From the NCBI RefSeq assembly GCF_012843435.1, contig NZ_JABAFC010000016.1, positions 1 to 64,000 on the forward strand: 64,000 bases of DNA, written 5' to 3'. The first letter of the stretch is position 1. The number at the start of each line of letters is the position of its first letter. Made by a program: the position numbers and the translations under genes. The notes under the pieces were generated by a model that was not told where the DNA came from, ran no database searches, and worked only from the letters and a program-made list of their open reading frames with translations. The DNA is from Psychrobacillus sp. BL-248-WT-3 (GTDB taxonomy: Bacteria > Bacillota > Bacilli > Bacillales_A > Planococcaceae). Shown here in pieces: positions 44,111 to 52,926 of this stretch.

Positions 44111-44309
44111 TCAACATTTTTGGACCTCCCTTTCAACCGGCTGGTCTAAGTTACAGGGGCAAGCAACTAATACTAAATTTAATTCTGAACTGTTAGCGAA
44201 GGCAATTCATGCACAAATTTCAAATGCCAAAGAAATACGTAATAATTATTATCGCAGTGATGGTTTTTTAGCATATGCAGATGATGATGACGAAGATGAT
44301 ATATATTAA
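44103..44309 (+). CDS. small protein with acidic tail, in AddAB-like operon
   Basis: This 68-residue product starts inside the end of the AddB-like gene (ATG 44103; an adjacent ATG at 44100 is also possible) after AAGGAGGAT. Its helical body ends in a run of aspartates and glutamates (ADDDDEDD). Acidic tails can mimic DNA or bind a helicase. The overlap and the 12-base gap to the next helicase gene show that it is a member of the operon. No family recognised. Confidence 0.7.
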   Translation: MTNQHFWTSLSTGWSKLQGQATNTKFNSELLAKAIHAQISNAKEIRNNYYRSDGFLAYADDDDEDDIY

Positions 44310-44321
44310 GGTGGAAAATTA

Positions 44322-45770
44322 ATGAAACAACAACCATTTATTTTAGACAAGGTAGAATTTACAAAACGTCAAACAGAAGCCGTTAACTACGAAGGCAAAC
44401 AATTGCTATTAAGGGGTATCGCAGGCAGTGGCAAAACACTCGTTCTTATGGGGAAGGCAGTTAAAGTAGCAAGGAAGTATCCAAATGATAAAATTGTATT
44501 CATTTGCTATGGTGAACCTTTATCAAAGGCTATTAGTGAACAACTAAACGAAGCAGGTTTCGACAATATTAAAGTTATAAATTTTAATAAGTGGATTTCT
44601 GCAGTTTGCCGCAGTATGACAAGTGTAAGATACCTAACAGCAAAGAATAATAAAAATCCTAGCAAGGTTATTTTAGATAAGGCTTTTGAGCAGTTAGAAG
44701 TTGTTTATCCAAATCATCGCTTTATTAAAGATGAGCGCTTTATAGAATTCGTATTAGAAGAGATTAGTTGGATTAAAGGTTCTGCAAATACAACAAAAGA
44801 GAAATATATAGGTGCATCTAGACGGGGACGCGGAGGCAAAGTCAATGTTTCAAAAACGGACCGGGAAGTTTTATTTGATATTTACACAATGTATGAGATA
44901 GAAAAGAACGGTAGACATGACTACGATGATGATGCTTTATATGTTTACAATAATTTAAATGACTTGCCAACTTCTCAAAAAATGGATCATATATTTATCG
45001 ATGAAGCACAGGATTTACCAAAAACAGCATTAACAGTTTTAATTAATGCCGCTCAAAAGACAAGTACTGTCGGTGCCGATTTAGGACAAAAAATTTATTC
45101 AACTTCTTTCACTTGGAGCGAAGTTGGTTTAAACATTTTAGGTGGACGCACAAAGGTGTTAGGTACTTCGTTCCGTTCCACAAAGCAAATCGTGCTTTTA
45201 GCAGAAAGCATACAAGCCCATGATGAGATACGAAAGGACGAGGAATATACTGCACTTTCAATTCCAGACATCGAAGGCGACGTACCAAAGCTTTACATCT
45301 TAAAATCTAAGGACGCTCATGACGAAGCTTTAATAAGTTCCCTGAAACTAATTCAATCGGAGGATCCCCAAGCATCAGTAGGTGTTTTAATCCGTAACTG
45401 GGACAGATACTGGGGAAGCCGCATATCAACGACTTTTAAAAAAGGGCTACGTCAAAAGTTTAATGACATTGGCTTTAGCCATGACCTTATTAAAAACCGT
45501 GAAAATGGATCCCATTTAAAGCCAGGCATCCATATCACATCATTCCATACCGCAAAGGGCTTAGAATTTGATTATGTTTTTGTTGTAGATCTAGTAGACC
45601 CTATACAAGCAGAAAAATTGGGCGAAGAATTTGACTGGAACGTTGAACGCCGTCTTCTATATGTTGCCATGACTCGAGCACGAGCCTCTCTTGGCTTATT
45701 TACATACAATGAAAACACAAAAATAATTACAGAGTTTGACTCAAAATTAATGAACAAAATTTATTTATAG
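44322..45770 (+). CDS. second UvrD-like superfamily-1 helicase
   Basis: The 482-residue protein is a compact UvrD-type helicase: Walker A GIAGSGKT (32-39), FIDEAQDLPK, GTSFRSTKQIV, ITSFHTAKGLEFDYVFV and RLLYVAMTRARA. It lacks the nuclease and insertion domains of UvrD or AddA, so it is closer to the short DEAD-like UvrD proteins found in defence operons. GGTGG sits six bases before the ATG. It is the last gene of the operon; a hairpin terminator lies 300 bases downstream. Confidence 0.83.
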   Translation: MKQQPFILDKVEFTKRQTEAVNYEGKQLLLRGIAGSGKTLVLMGKAVKVARKYPNDKIVFICYGEPLSKAISEQLNEAGFDNIKVINFNKWISAVCRSMTSVRYLTAKNNKNPSKVILDKAFEQLEVVYPNHRFIKDERFIEFVLEEISWIKGSANTTKEKYIGASRRGRGGKVNVSKTDREVLFDIYTMYEIEKNGRHDYDDDALYVYNNLNDLPTSQKMDHIFIDEAQDLPKTALTVLINAAQKTSTVGADLGQKIYSTSFTWSEVGLNILGGRTKVLGTSFRSTKQIVLLAESIQAHDEIRKDEEYTALSIPDIEGDVPKLYILKSKDAHDEALISSLKLIQSEDPQASVGVLIRNWDRYWGSRISTTFKKGLRQKFNDIGFSHDLIKNRENGSHLKPGIHITSFHTAKGLEFDYVFVVDLVDPIQAEKLGEEFDWNVERRLLYVAMTRARASLGLFTYNENTKIITEFDSKLMNKIYL

Positions 45771-45787
45771 AAAAGAATGCCACTTCT

Positions 45788-45831
45788 AAAATGAAAAAAT
45801 TGTCGATTGATTATATGATGTTTATCAAAAG
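45788..45831 (+). repeat. 44-bp copy of the start of the DUF2075 helicase gene
   Basis: Bases 45788-45831 match 58393-58436 at 42 of 44 positions without a gap. The match lies at codons 16-30 of the DUF2075 gene (NEKIVDRLYDVYQK). In the left copy one substitution turns the arginine codon into a stop. It is a decayed fragment of a related gene. Confidence 0.8.
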
Positions 45832-46070
45832 GCCAAACAATTTATTGAAATGTCATATGAGGTAAGCTAAAATAGTTTTTTTATTTTTGAGTATCATTCT
45901 TATATGAAATGTTTCAAAACAATATTTCTGGAATGTTTGTACTCCAATCTATCGGAATTGAAATGACGAAGATAAAAATACAAAATAAATAACAGTTAAT
46001 TTAGTAATAATGAACTCCGTCCTAAATCTGTACAGTATAATAAAGGCAACTCTACTTAAGTAGCTATCAG

Positions 46071-46103
46071 ATGGCTTCGGTATTATACCGGAGTCATTTT
46101 TTA
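46071..46103 (+). terminator. hairpin with T tail downstream of the AddAB-like operon
   Basis: ATGGCTTCGGT pairs with ACCGGAGTCAT (two G-T pairs) around a five-base loop and is followed by six T. Confidence 0.6.
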
Positions 46104-46117
46104 GATTCCTTTGTCTT

Positions 46118-46234
46118 CTACTCGTTATAAAAAATCATTGTAATATCAACTGGTTGTTTTAATGCATCATAGGTTTTTAAATGTTTATATTCCATCTCAT
46201 CTTTCATGTGCCCAATGAAATTTTGAAACTTCTA
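46118..46234 (-). mobile_element. IS3-family transposase remnant (C-terminal fragment)
   Basis: On the minus strand the frame reads FQNFIGHMKDEMEYKHLKTY then DALKQPVDITMIFYNE and a stop. GHMKDE(M/I)xYK...TYxxL and the later MxFYNE are signatures of the last part of IS3/IS150-type OrfB transposases (DDE superfamily). Only about 38 codons remain and the usual end (YQWxLKKMTP) is missing, so it is a dead scar. Confidence 0.75.
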
Positions 46235-46407
46235 CTTAAACAATTCGTATAACTTATTAATTTCATTTTATAGGGGGTTACTAGTAAGAGTAGCCAAACG
46301 TAAACAACCAACGGATAGACTACATCCCACAAGACTTATCCTAAAAAATCACAAGTAAAATGCCAATACTGGTATATTTATTCACCCTTATTGTCAGGCA
46401 AAACTCA

Positions 46408-46804
46408 AAGTGTGGATCTGTTCTAGATCGCACGGAGAAGGCTGTGAACCACCAAAAAAGTGAAGCACGCTCAAAAAATTATGAACAACTAAAAAAATGA
46501 TGCGCCTCGTCACCCACAAATTATTCCTATGATGTTTGATGAGCTAGATAGAGATGGAAAATCAAGATAGGTTTGCTGAAAAACTAAAACAAGCTAAAAT
46601 TCTCTATTTAGAAAATCAAGAAAAAACTGAGCTAAAACGTCAGCTAAAAGCACTTAAAGAACAATTAAAAACAGAACAACGGGAAAAAGCGCAGTGGAAA
46701 GAAGACAGGCTTATCAGGAAAGCCTAAAAAATAGTACATACAACTGTGCCTATAAAGCTAAACGAATGGGAATGCTGCAACGAACTTATAAAACTAATAA
46801 TTAA
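46408..46804 (+). pseudogene. frameshifted coiled-coil gene upstream of the PLD gene
   Basis: Coding-like pieces occur in successive frames: KCGSVLDRTEKAVNHQKSEA (46408 on), HPQIIPMMFDELDRDG (about 46514), MENQDRFAEKLKQAKILYLE with a Lys/Glu/Gln-rich coiled coil (46554-46727) and RQAYQESLKNSTYNCAYKAK to a TAA at 46802. About three frame changes separate them. The last stop is 14 bases before the PLD gene start, so it may once have been its operon partner. Family unknown. Confidence 0.55.
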
Positions 46805-46818
46805 CGGAGGTAAATTTA

Positions 46819-48156
46819 ATGACACAATATATGTGGGAAAAGAACGCATTTTATGAAGAGTTGAAACAAACATTATTAGATTCAAATATCTATTTGATCA
46901 ATATTGCTAGTGCCTATATTTCTTTAAACGGTGCTAAGCATTTGCAAACCTTATCTAAAAGGCTTGAATTAGAGAAAGAGCATATTCAAATCTACTGTAG
47001 TTCTAAATTCAATGAGCAAGAGCCTGCTGAAATTCTAGAATTTCTTTTAACATTTGCAACAGTCCATATTGTGCACGAGCCATTTTTACACAGCAAAGCT
47101 TACGAAGTACGTACAAAGAATATAATTACAACGTATACTGGCTCTGCTAACTTAACAGAGGGCGGCTTGTTTAATAATAGTGAGCTAATGACAAAATCAG
47201 TAGGTAGCGAACCACCCTTAGAATCATTTTGGGATTACCTATGGCAAAACTGTGTTTCTGTAAATGATGAAATTAATAATTTCTATCGTGAATTACCTAG
47301 AGTAGAACCTTCACAAGAAATCAATCAAGCACAAGTTAAACTCAATAAAAAGCTGCAAGTTGCCTATGAAAAACAATGTATCGAAAGTCACTATCCTGAC
47401 CTATCCGAATTTTATTTCAATGTGGATGATTATCGAGTATTTAACGAGGAATATTGGCGTAGTGGTACAGCAGAAGTGAAAGAGCGACGTAAAGCTACTC
47501 AACAAAAGCTTTACGAACTAAATGAAGCTATCGAAACATTCACTTCTCGTAATGACTTATATCCACATTATAAGAAAGAACATTTAACAAGCGGCATAGT
47601 CCCCTCTATTTACAATTTTGAACGTGTAACGGGGATATGGATGCGCTACGGGAAGCACAAATCTGAACTCAACCCATTTGGCACTACTGGATTTGGAAGA
47701 AAATCTTCGCCCATTGAACAATTTCATAAGCATGCCTGCTTACAACTTTCAATCGGTTCGGAAGGTCTTAATATCGGGATGTTCCATAGCACAGCTAATG
47801 AGGGGGTGGATTGTCACTATGTAGATGAGCACTGGGATGAAGTAAAACAAGAGATATTAAATGTATATGAAAGTATTAAAGGCTATGACTTCGTTTGGAC
47901 ATTTTATAGTAACCGTGAAGATCGTACTGTAAATAAATTTGAAATTGACTTACATTCAGCCGAGCAATTTATCAAATTTTACCGAAAATACGATATGGCA
48001 GGCTACGAAAGTTTTTGTATGCGCTTTTATGAAACCAATGATGTACGAATCAAAACATATATAAATATTTTAAAAGAAGTAGAAGAAACCTTTGATCTAA
48101 TTATGCCATTATATAAAGCAATGACTTATAGGATTCCTGTTGAGCAAAGATTTTAA
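46819..48156 (+). CDS. phospholipase-D-like nuclease family protein
   Basis: The 445-residue protein has one PLD half-site in its N-terminal domain: H91-x-K93 (FLHSKAY) followed by TGSANLTEGG and N-S-E, as in PLD-type endonucleases that dimerise to form the active site. Residues about 170-445 form an unrecognised C-terminal domain with many aromatic residues. GGAGG precedes the ATG by eight bases. It lies alone between the gene scar and a convergent terminator. A nuclease function is inferred from the motif. Confidence 0.78.
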   Translation: MTQYMWEKNAFYEELKQTLLDSNIYLINIASAYISLNGAKHLQTLSKRLELEKEHIQIYCSSKFNEQEPAEILEFLLTFATVHIVHEPFLHSKAYEVRTKNIITTYTGSANLTEGGLFNNSELMTKSVGSEPPLESFWDYLWQNCVSVNDEINNFYRELPRVEPSQEINQAQVKLNKKLQVAYEKQCIESHYPDLSEFYFNVDDYRVFNEEYWRSGTAEVKERRKATQQKLYELNEAIETFTSRNDLYPHYKKEHLTSGIVPSIYNFERVTGIWMRYGKHKSELNPFGTTGFGRKSSPIEQFHKHACLQLSIGSEGLNIGMFHSTANEGVDCHYVDEHWDEVKQEILNVYESIKGYDFVWTFYSNREDRTVNKFEIDLHSAEQFIKFYRKYDMAGYESFCMRFYETNDVRIKTYINILKEVEETFDLIMPLYKAMTYRIPVEQRF

Positions 48157-48163
48157 CAATAAC

Positions 48164-48198
48164 AGCCCGTTATTTACTAACTAAATAATGGGCTATTA
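48164..48198 (+). terminator. terminator of the PLD gene
   Basis: AGCCCGTTATTTA pairs with TAAATAATGGGCT (one G-T pair) around a five-base loop; the downstream tail is AT-rich. Confidence 0.75.
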
Positions 48199-48258
48199 AT
48201 TTATAAATTATTGTCTTTAAATTTTTAGGTATATTAATTTGAAAACGAACCATAATTA

Positions 48259-48393
48259 TTAAATTTGTTTACTTGGATATAATCGCGGGAAATTCTCTGC
48301 TTTACTAGCTAATTCTTTTAATTGCTTATATAAAAAATCTCTACTTACTCGTTCTTTCTTAGTAACGAATCTAAATCGATATGCTTTTTTATA
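48259..48393 (-). pseudogene. gene fragment, C-terminal piece
   Basis: The minus strand reads KKAYRFRFVTKKERVSRDFL then YKQLKELASKAENFPRLYP and a TAA at 48259-48261. The composition is clearly protein-like but there is no start codon or ribosome site. It is a fragment of an unknown gene. The remaining bases of the 48199-48533 gap hold nothing else I can support. Confidence 0.45.
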
Positions 48394-48533
48394 AATTTAT
48401 ACATATTAAATTTTGTATAAGTAGAACTAAATCAGTCCTCTTTCTATATTTTTGGGGGATTTATTCTGCTTAATTTTTATCTGGATATTTGAAATGGATT
48501 GTGCAGGGAAAAAGATTCGGATGTTGCCAAATA

Positions 48534-51500
48534 CTACTCCACCAACTGCGCAAAAAACTTCAAATGTTGACCAGTTAAATATAGCGTTTTTGGATCATCA
48601 TTGTGAATAACTGTTGCCTTATACATTTCTTTAAACAGTTCTACTACCTCATAAGACCATGCGTTGCCAGTTAAGTAAAGCTCTGCCTGTTCTAAAATAC
48701 CTTGAATGTTAAGAACACCACCGTGTTTTGCTAGAGCATGACAGTTCGGACATAAACAAAGAACGTTATAGTTTTCATTTTGATAGACACCACTTTTGGA
48801 GCTTTCAACAATGCGATATGTTTCGAAATATGCTTCTTTTGATTTGATACGGAGCTTCGTCAAACAGATTTGGCAATGACCGTCATATTGCTGCTTTAAA
48901 AATGCTCGTACTTCTGCTGTTTCTTGAAGCGCTTCTTGTTTTTTCACCTTTTGTACTTTTTCGACAACTTTTAAAGTACTGACTTGAGGGATCGCTTCGT
49001 TTAATGCAGCTACCTCGCCTTGTGCATTTTCGTTTACGTATTCCTCTTCCCAAAGAGTAGCCGCTACTTCTTGTTGCTGTTGACCTACAAATAACATATC
49101 AGACCATTGTTCTTTAAATGAAGCTTTTTCTATTGGTTCCGTGACTAACCCCTTATCGTCTGGATGACATTCCTCAATTCCTATTTGCTGCTCTAAAATA
49201 TGCGATTCAGTTATTTCGTTTTTTCCGAATACTTCATTAGGTACTTGTCCTGTTCCTGTACTCTCTACTTTTTTTGTCGCGACAGCTACTTGTACCTTTT
49301 TCTTTTCCGCTTCGAGTGCTTTAAAAATACTGTTAAATTCCCTTACTGCAAATTTTTGAGGCATAAATTGAATTGCACGGTTTATTTCAATAGCACATTG
49401 AACTGGTGTTGCCTGCTGCACATATAAGTTATATGTAGTTTCGTCAAAATACGGAACTTGTACTTTTTCTCTATAACCGTAAATATGCTTTTCAACACCC
49501 TTGACCGTAAAAATTTTGTTGCGAATGTTATTTAAGCCACCAAAACGTTGTAACTTTTGCTGTAAATTATATGTTTCATCTTCTTCTAATTCGATTTGTA
49601 ACTGTTCAAAAATTGAAACGACTACATTAGCTAACTCATTCGGATAACTTTCCTTACCGACAATTTTTGTTTCCCCTAAAGTCGAAGCTATAATAAAATT
49701 AAATGAGCTGGCTAGCTGAGTATAATACTTCATTTCAACTTGCTTACTAGGAATGTGTACGACGAATTTTTCATGTAATTTCAGTTCATTATAAAGTGCT
49801 TCATTACTTAAAATAACAATCGGCTTTCGAATTGCACGATTATTTATAATATATAGCTCTGAACGAATGTAGTTTTGATTTTTATCATTTAAATGGTTAA
49901 ACGCCTTAAATAACTCGTAAAAAATACCATTATCCACCATTTCATAGTATGCTTGCTCAATTTTGTCAATGAGTGGTTGCATGGCAGAGTCCTCTATTAA
50001 GTTAACTGCTTTTCCAAGCTCCATCCCAAGATCACCATATTGTGCCGTAATATATGGAATATCTTCATTAATGGAATCACCAAGTCTGAAATCTGTAATT
50101 GGGCGTAGACTATTTGTTTGTTCATCAAATAGTAATGCGTCAATAATAGAGAGACCATTTTTATGCAATTCAATTAGTAGCTCTACTAGCTCATTTTTAG
50201 AAATTGATGTTCCGACTTGTTGCCATCGTTCATTAACATCCTGTACAGAAAGTTCTTTGACGTTTAAGCTTTGTAAAAAATGCTCATGATAGTTTTCTGC
50301 ATAAACAAGTGGAACAAATTGCTTCATTTTTTGGAAATGCTTTTTTGATTTTATGCATCTTACTTCAGTACTTTTAGCTACGTTACCTATTATTGTACGA
50401 AGTGGTACTATAGATTTCGGTATACCTGCCCATTCGTTCACTGGAATAATTTTTTTCAACTGTTGGCGGCGTAAATAGCTCGCTAATACACTACCTGGTG
50501 GCGGATTTTCTCTATAATTGTCAACATTAAAACTTCTAATACGTCCCTCATATTGTAGCTTCCATGCCTCATACAATGAGTCTGCAATAACAGTAGGTAC
50601 TTCACCCTGCATTAATATAAGACGTGTAGCTTTATCTAATACTACATATGTAAACGTAATCCTATTCCCAGACGTATAATCATTGTTCACTACATTTATA
50701 AAGTAATTATACAAAGCTCTATTATCTTGCTTGAGTACTGATACACTTTGATACGTTTTTTGGGGATATAAAAATTGCGGCTTATATGCAATACCCATAT
50801 ATATCAGAAATTGACGCAATTTTTTTAGCTGAATTTCATCGTCAAGTTTTAGTTCAAAAAGTTGGTGGTCAATATACAATTGTTGTAATCCAACTGTCGC
50901 ATAAATATCATCTTCTGGTTCAAAATGACAAACATCCGGCAGAATCAATTCATTTATCGTATATAATTTGCCATCTATTGATTTAAACTTAGCAAAACGT
51001 AATCGAGCAAGTTGTTGAATATAATCATCCGCATACGTACGTTTGTTAACATACTGCTTAAATAGGATGTGTAACATATTGTAGCGATTGTTTACATCTT
51101 CATCTGATAATATATAAGGTATTTGGAAGTCAGATATTAGCTTTTCGTCGGTCATTTCTTGGCAATTCAAAAATTGTAAAATCATTTTAAACGCCTCGTT
51201 ACGTTGACGTTTTAATTCAGCACTTGTTGTAACTTGATCGCTAGATGAAATGCTTCGCGTAAACTCAAAATCTATAAATTTAAATGAATTGTTTTTCACA
51301 CCTTGGAAATCACGACTTGTCCGTCCACTCATCCATAGCACATGTTCTGGGTTCTTTAAGCTCTCAATTTGCCCATTATCAAACGGGTATATTTTAGCAT
51401 TCGAAAATAGCTGTACTCGTTGATAATTTGTTAAATTACGATTATAAGTTATGTCTTTACACTCCATATAAAAGTTTGCTAGAAATTGATCATCTTGTAA

Positions 51501-52922
51501 CAAAAAAATTGGTAACTTTTGTTCTTCAAACATTCTTAATAAATCTAAAGTTCTTAACAACCCAATTTCATAACTAGCCCATGTTTTTTGCCAATCACCT
51601 TGGATTTGCCAATCATCATGCATCTGAAAATGAACGTAAAAAGACTCGCAAAGTTTTTTAAATGCAGGCTCCCGCTGAAATGTTTGTAAAATATATAACT
51701 CAGTACGTTTTACAACACGTGGCGAAGACCAGCCGGCATTCGTACGAATCCAATTAATATTAAAAAGTTCTTGCTTTAAATTTTTTAATACCCGCTCTAA
51801 CTGATTGGGTAAAATGGTTGTCGGTACTACATATGGCAATTGCTGTGCCATTTGATCATCTTCTTTTAAATACAAAATGAAATTACGTAATATTTTCGGC
51901 AAGTTTTGTAGTAAATGGCGATTCCACTCATTTAAATTTGGATCATGTAATTTTGCACGATCTGCAGTTAAATGGCCGTCCACTTGAATAAATACTGGCA
52001 TATCAAAATACACTTCGGTCGGTAAGAAGCTATATAAGCGACCTCGCTTATTCATTAAAGACGCATTTGTTTGAACAACTATTTGCACCGTTCTTTTTAA
52101 ATCATGTTCAGAACCAAGCCTCTCCCACCGTTTACCAACTAAATGCCCAGGAAAAATCATATGTTCTTCATATTTCAAATAAGTAAGCGGCTGAGGTTTG
52201 ACATTTGAGCGTAATTCAAAATGCTGATTACTCGTCTGCACAATTTCTAATTCACTCTTCGTTTCCTGACCATCACGATAGTCGGTAAAGTGGAATTTAC
52301 GTAGCTGTTGTAGGAAGATAAATGACTCAATATTCGTTTCTAGTAATTCTTTTAACGTATTCGCAATTATCTTAATTGAATTTTGATCAGAAAATACGAC
52401 TTTTAGTTTCGTCCCATTTTCATATGGCGCATCTAGCAAAAGATGTGGAATAATATACTCACCACGATTCAAACGAAAATGCCAATTGCGACTATGAATT
52501 TCTACATATTGCGCTAAAGCAAATACAGATTTAAAGCCAATCCCTTTTTCCCCAATGAAAGAATTTGCATTTAACTTACTTGCTGTCTTTGTAGATCCGC
52601 CCGTATCGGTGATCGCTAGCACGTCTTCTTTACGGAAACCGAGCTCATTATATGAAATTTGTAAGCTATCATCATATATTTCAAAGAAAATTTCCGGTTG
52701 CTCGTCATACTGCGCATCATCAGCATTTTGAATAAGTTCCATCAAAAAGTGCTTACGGTCTTCGTAAGTTGTATCACCAAGTACCTTTAACGAATTCATG
52801 TACCCTTCAATTTGGCTATCAAAATCTTTTCGCCACCTATATAAGTGATGTAGCGCCTCTTGTTCTGTTTCAGCTTCAAAAAATTGCACTTGTAGCTGTT
52901 GAATTTGCTCTTTAATATTCAC
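48534..52922 (-). CDS. sacsin-type HATPase protein with C-terminal HNH nuclease
   Basis: This 1462-residue protein starts with a GHKL/HSP90-like ATPase of the sacsin type: MELIQNADDA (61-70), TDTGGS (105-110) and GEKGIGFKS (124-132). Its C-terminal ~100 residues form an HNH-type zinc-finger nuclease (GHCQICLTKL ... LCLCPNCHALAKHGG, two CxxC pairs with the CH after the second). The middle 1200 residues are helical and unrecognised. It lies four bases after the SNF2 helicase gene, so the two form an operon. An ATP-gated nuclease that acts after the helicase finds foreign DNA is a reasonable but unproven model. Confidence 0.8.
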   Translation of the reverse strand: MNIKEQIQQLQVQFFEAETEQEALHHLYRWRKDFDSQIEGYMNSLKVLGDTTYEDRKHFLMELIQNADDAQYDEQPEIFFEIYDDSLQISYNELGFRKEDVLAITDTGGSTKTASKLNANSFIGEKGIGFKSVFALAQYVEIHSRNWHFRLNRGEYIIPHLLLDAPYENGTKLKVVFSDQNSIKIIANTLKELLETNIESFIFLQQLRKFHFTDYRDGQETKSELEIVQTSNQHFELRSNVKPQPLTYLKYEEHMIFPGHLVGKRWERLGSEHDLKRTVQIVVQTNASLMNKRGRLYSFLPTEVYFDMPVFIQVDGHLTADRAKLHDPNLNEWNRHLLQNLPKILRNFILYLKEDDQMAQQLPYVVPTTILPNQLERVLKNLKQELFNINWIRTNAGWSSPRVVKRTELYILQTFQREPAFKKLCESFYVHFQMHDDWQIQGDWQKTWASYEIGLLRTLDLLRMFEEQKLPIFLLQDDQFLANFYMECKDITYNRNLTNYQRVQLFSNAKIYPFDNGQIESLKNPEHVLWMSGRTSRDFQGVKNNSFKFIDFEFTRSISSSDQVTTSAELKRQRNEAFKMILQFLNCQEMTDEKLISDFQIPYILSDEDVNNRYNMLHILFKQYVNKRTYADDYIQQLARLRFAKFKSIDGKLYTINELILPDVCHFEPEDDIYATVGLQQLYIDHQLFELKLDDEIQLKKLRQFLIYMGIAYKPQFLYPQKTYQSVSVLKQDNRALYNYFINVVNNDYTSGNRITFTYVVLDKATRLILMQGEVPTVIADSLYEAWKLQYEGRIRSFNVDNYRENPPPGSVLASYLRRQQLKKIIPVNEWAGIPKSIVPLRTIIGNVAKSTEVRCIKSKKHFQKMKQFVPLVYAENYHEHFLQSLNVKELSVQDVNERWQQVGTSISKNELVELLIELHKNGLSIIDALLFDEQTNSLRPITDFRLGDSINEDIPYITAQYGDLGMELGKAVNLIEDSAMQPLIDKIEQAYYEMVDNGIFYELFKAFNHLNDKNQNYIRSELYIINNRAIRKPIVILSNEALYNELKLHEKFVVHIPSKQVEMKYYTQLASSFNFIIASTLGETKIVGKESYPNELANVVVSIFEQLQIELEEDETYNLQQKLQRFGGLNNIRNKIFTVKGVEKHIYGYREKVQVPYFDETTYNLYVQQATPVQCAIEINRAIQFMPQKFAVREFNSIFKALEAEKKKVQVAVATKKVESTGTGQVPNEVFGKNEITESHILEQQIGIEECHPDDKGLVTEPIEKASFKEQWSDMLFVGQQQQEVAATLWEEEYVNENAQGEVAALNEAIPQVSTLKVVEKVQKVKKQEALQETAEVRAFLKQQYDGHCQICLTKLRIKSKEAYFETYRIVESSKSGVYQNENYNVLCLCPNCHALAKHGGVLNIQGILEQAELYLTGNAWSYEVVELFKEMYKATVIHNDDPKTLYLTGQHLKFFAQLVE

Positions 52923-52926
52923 ATCG

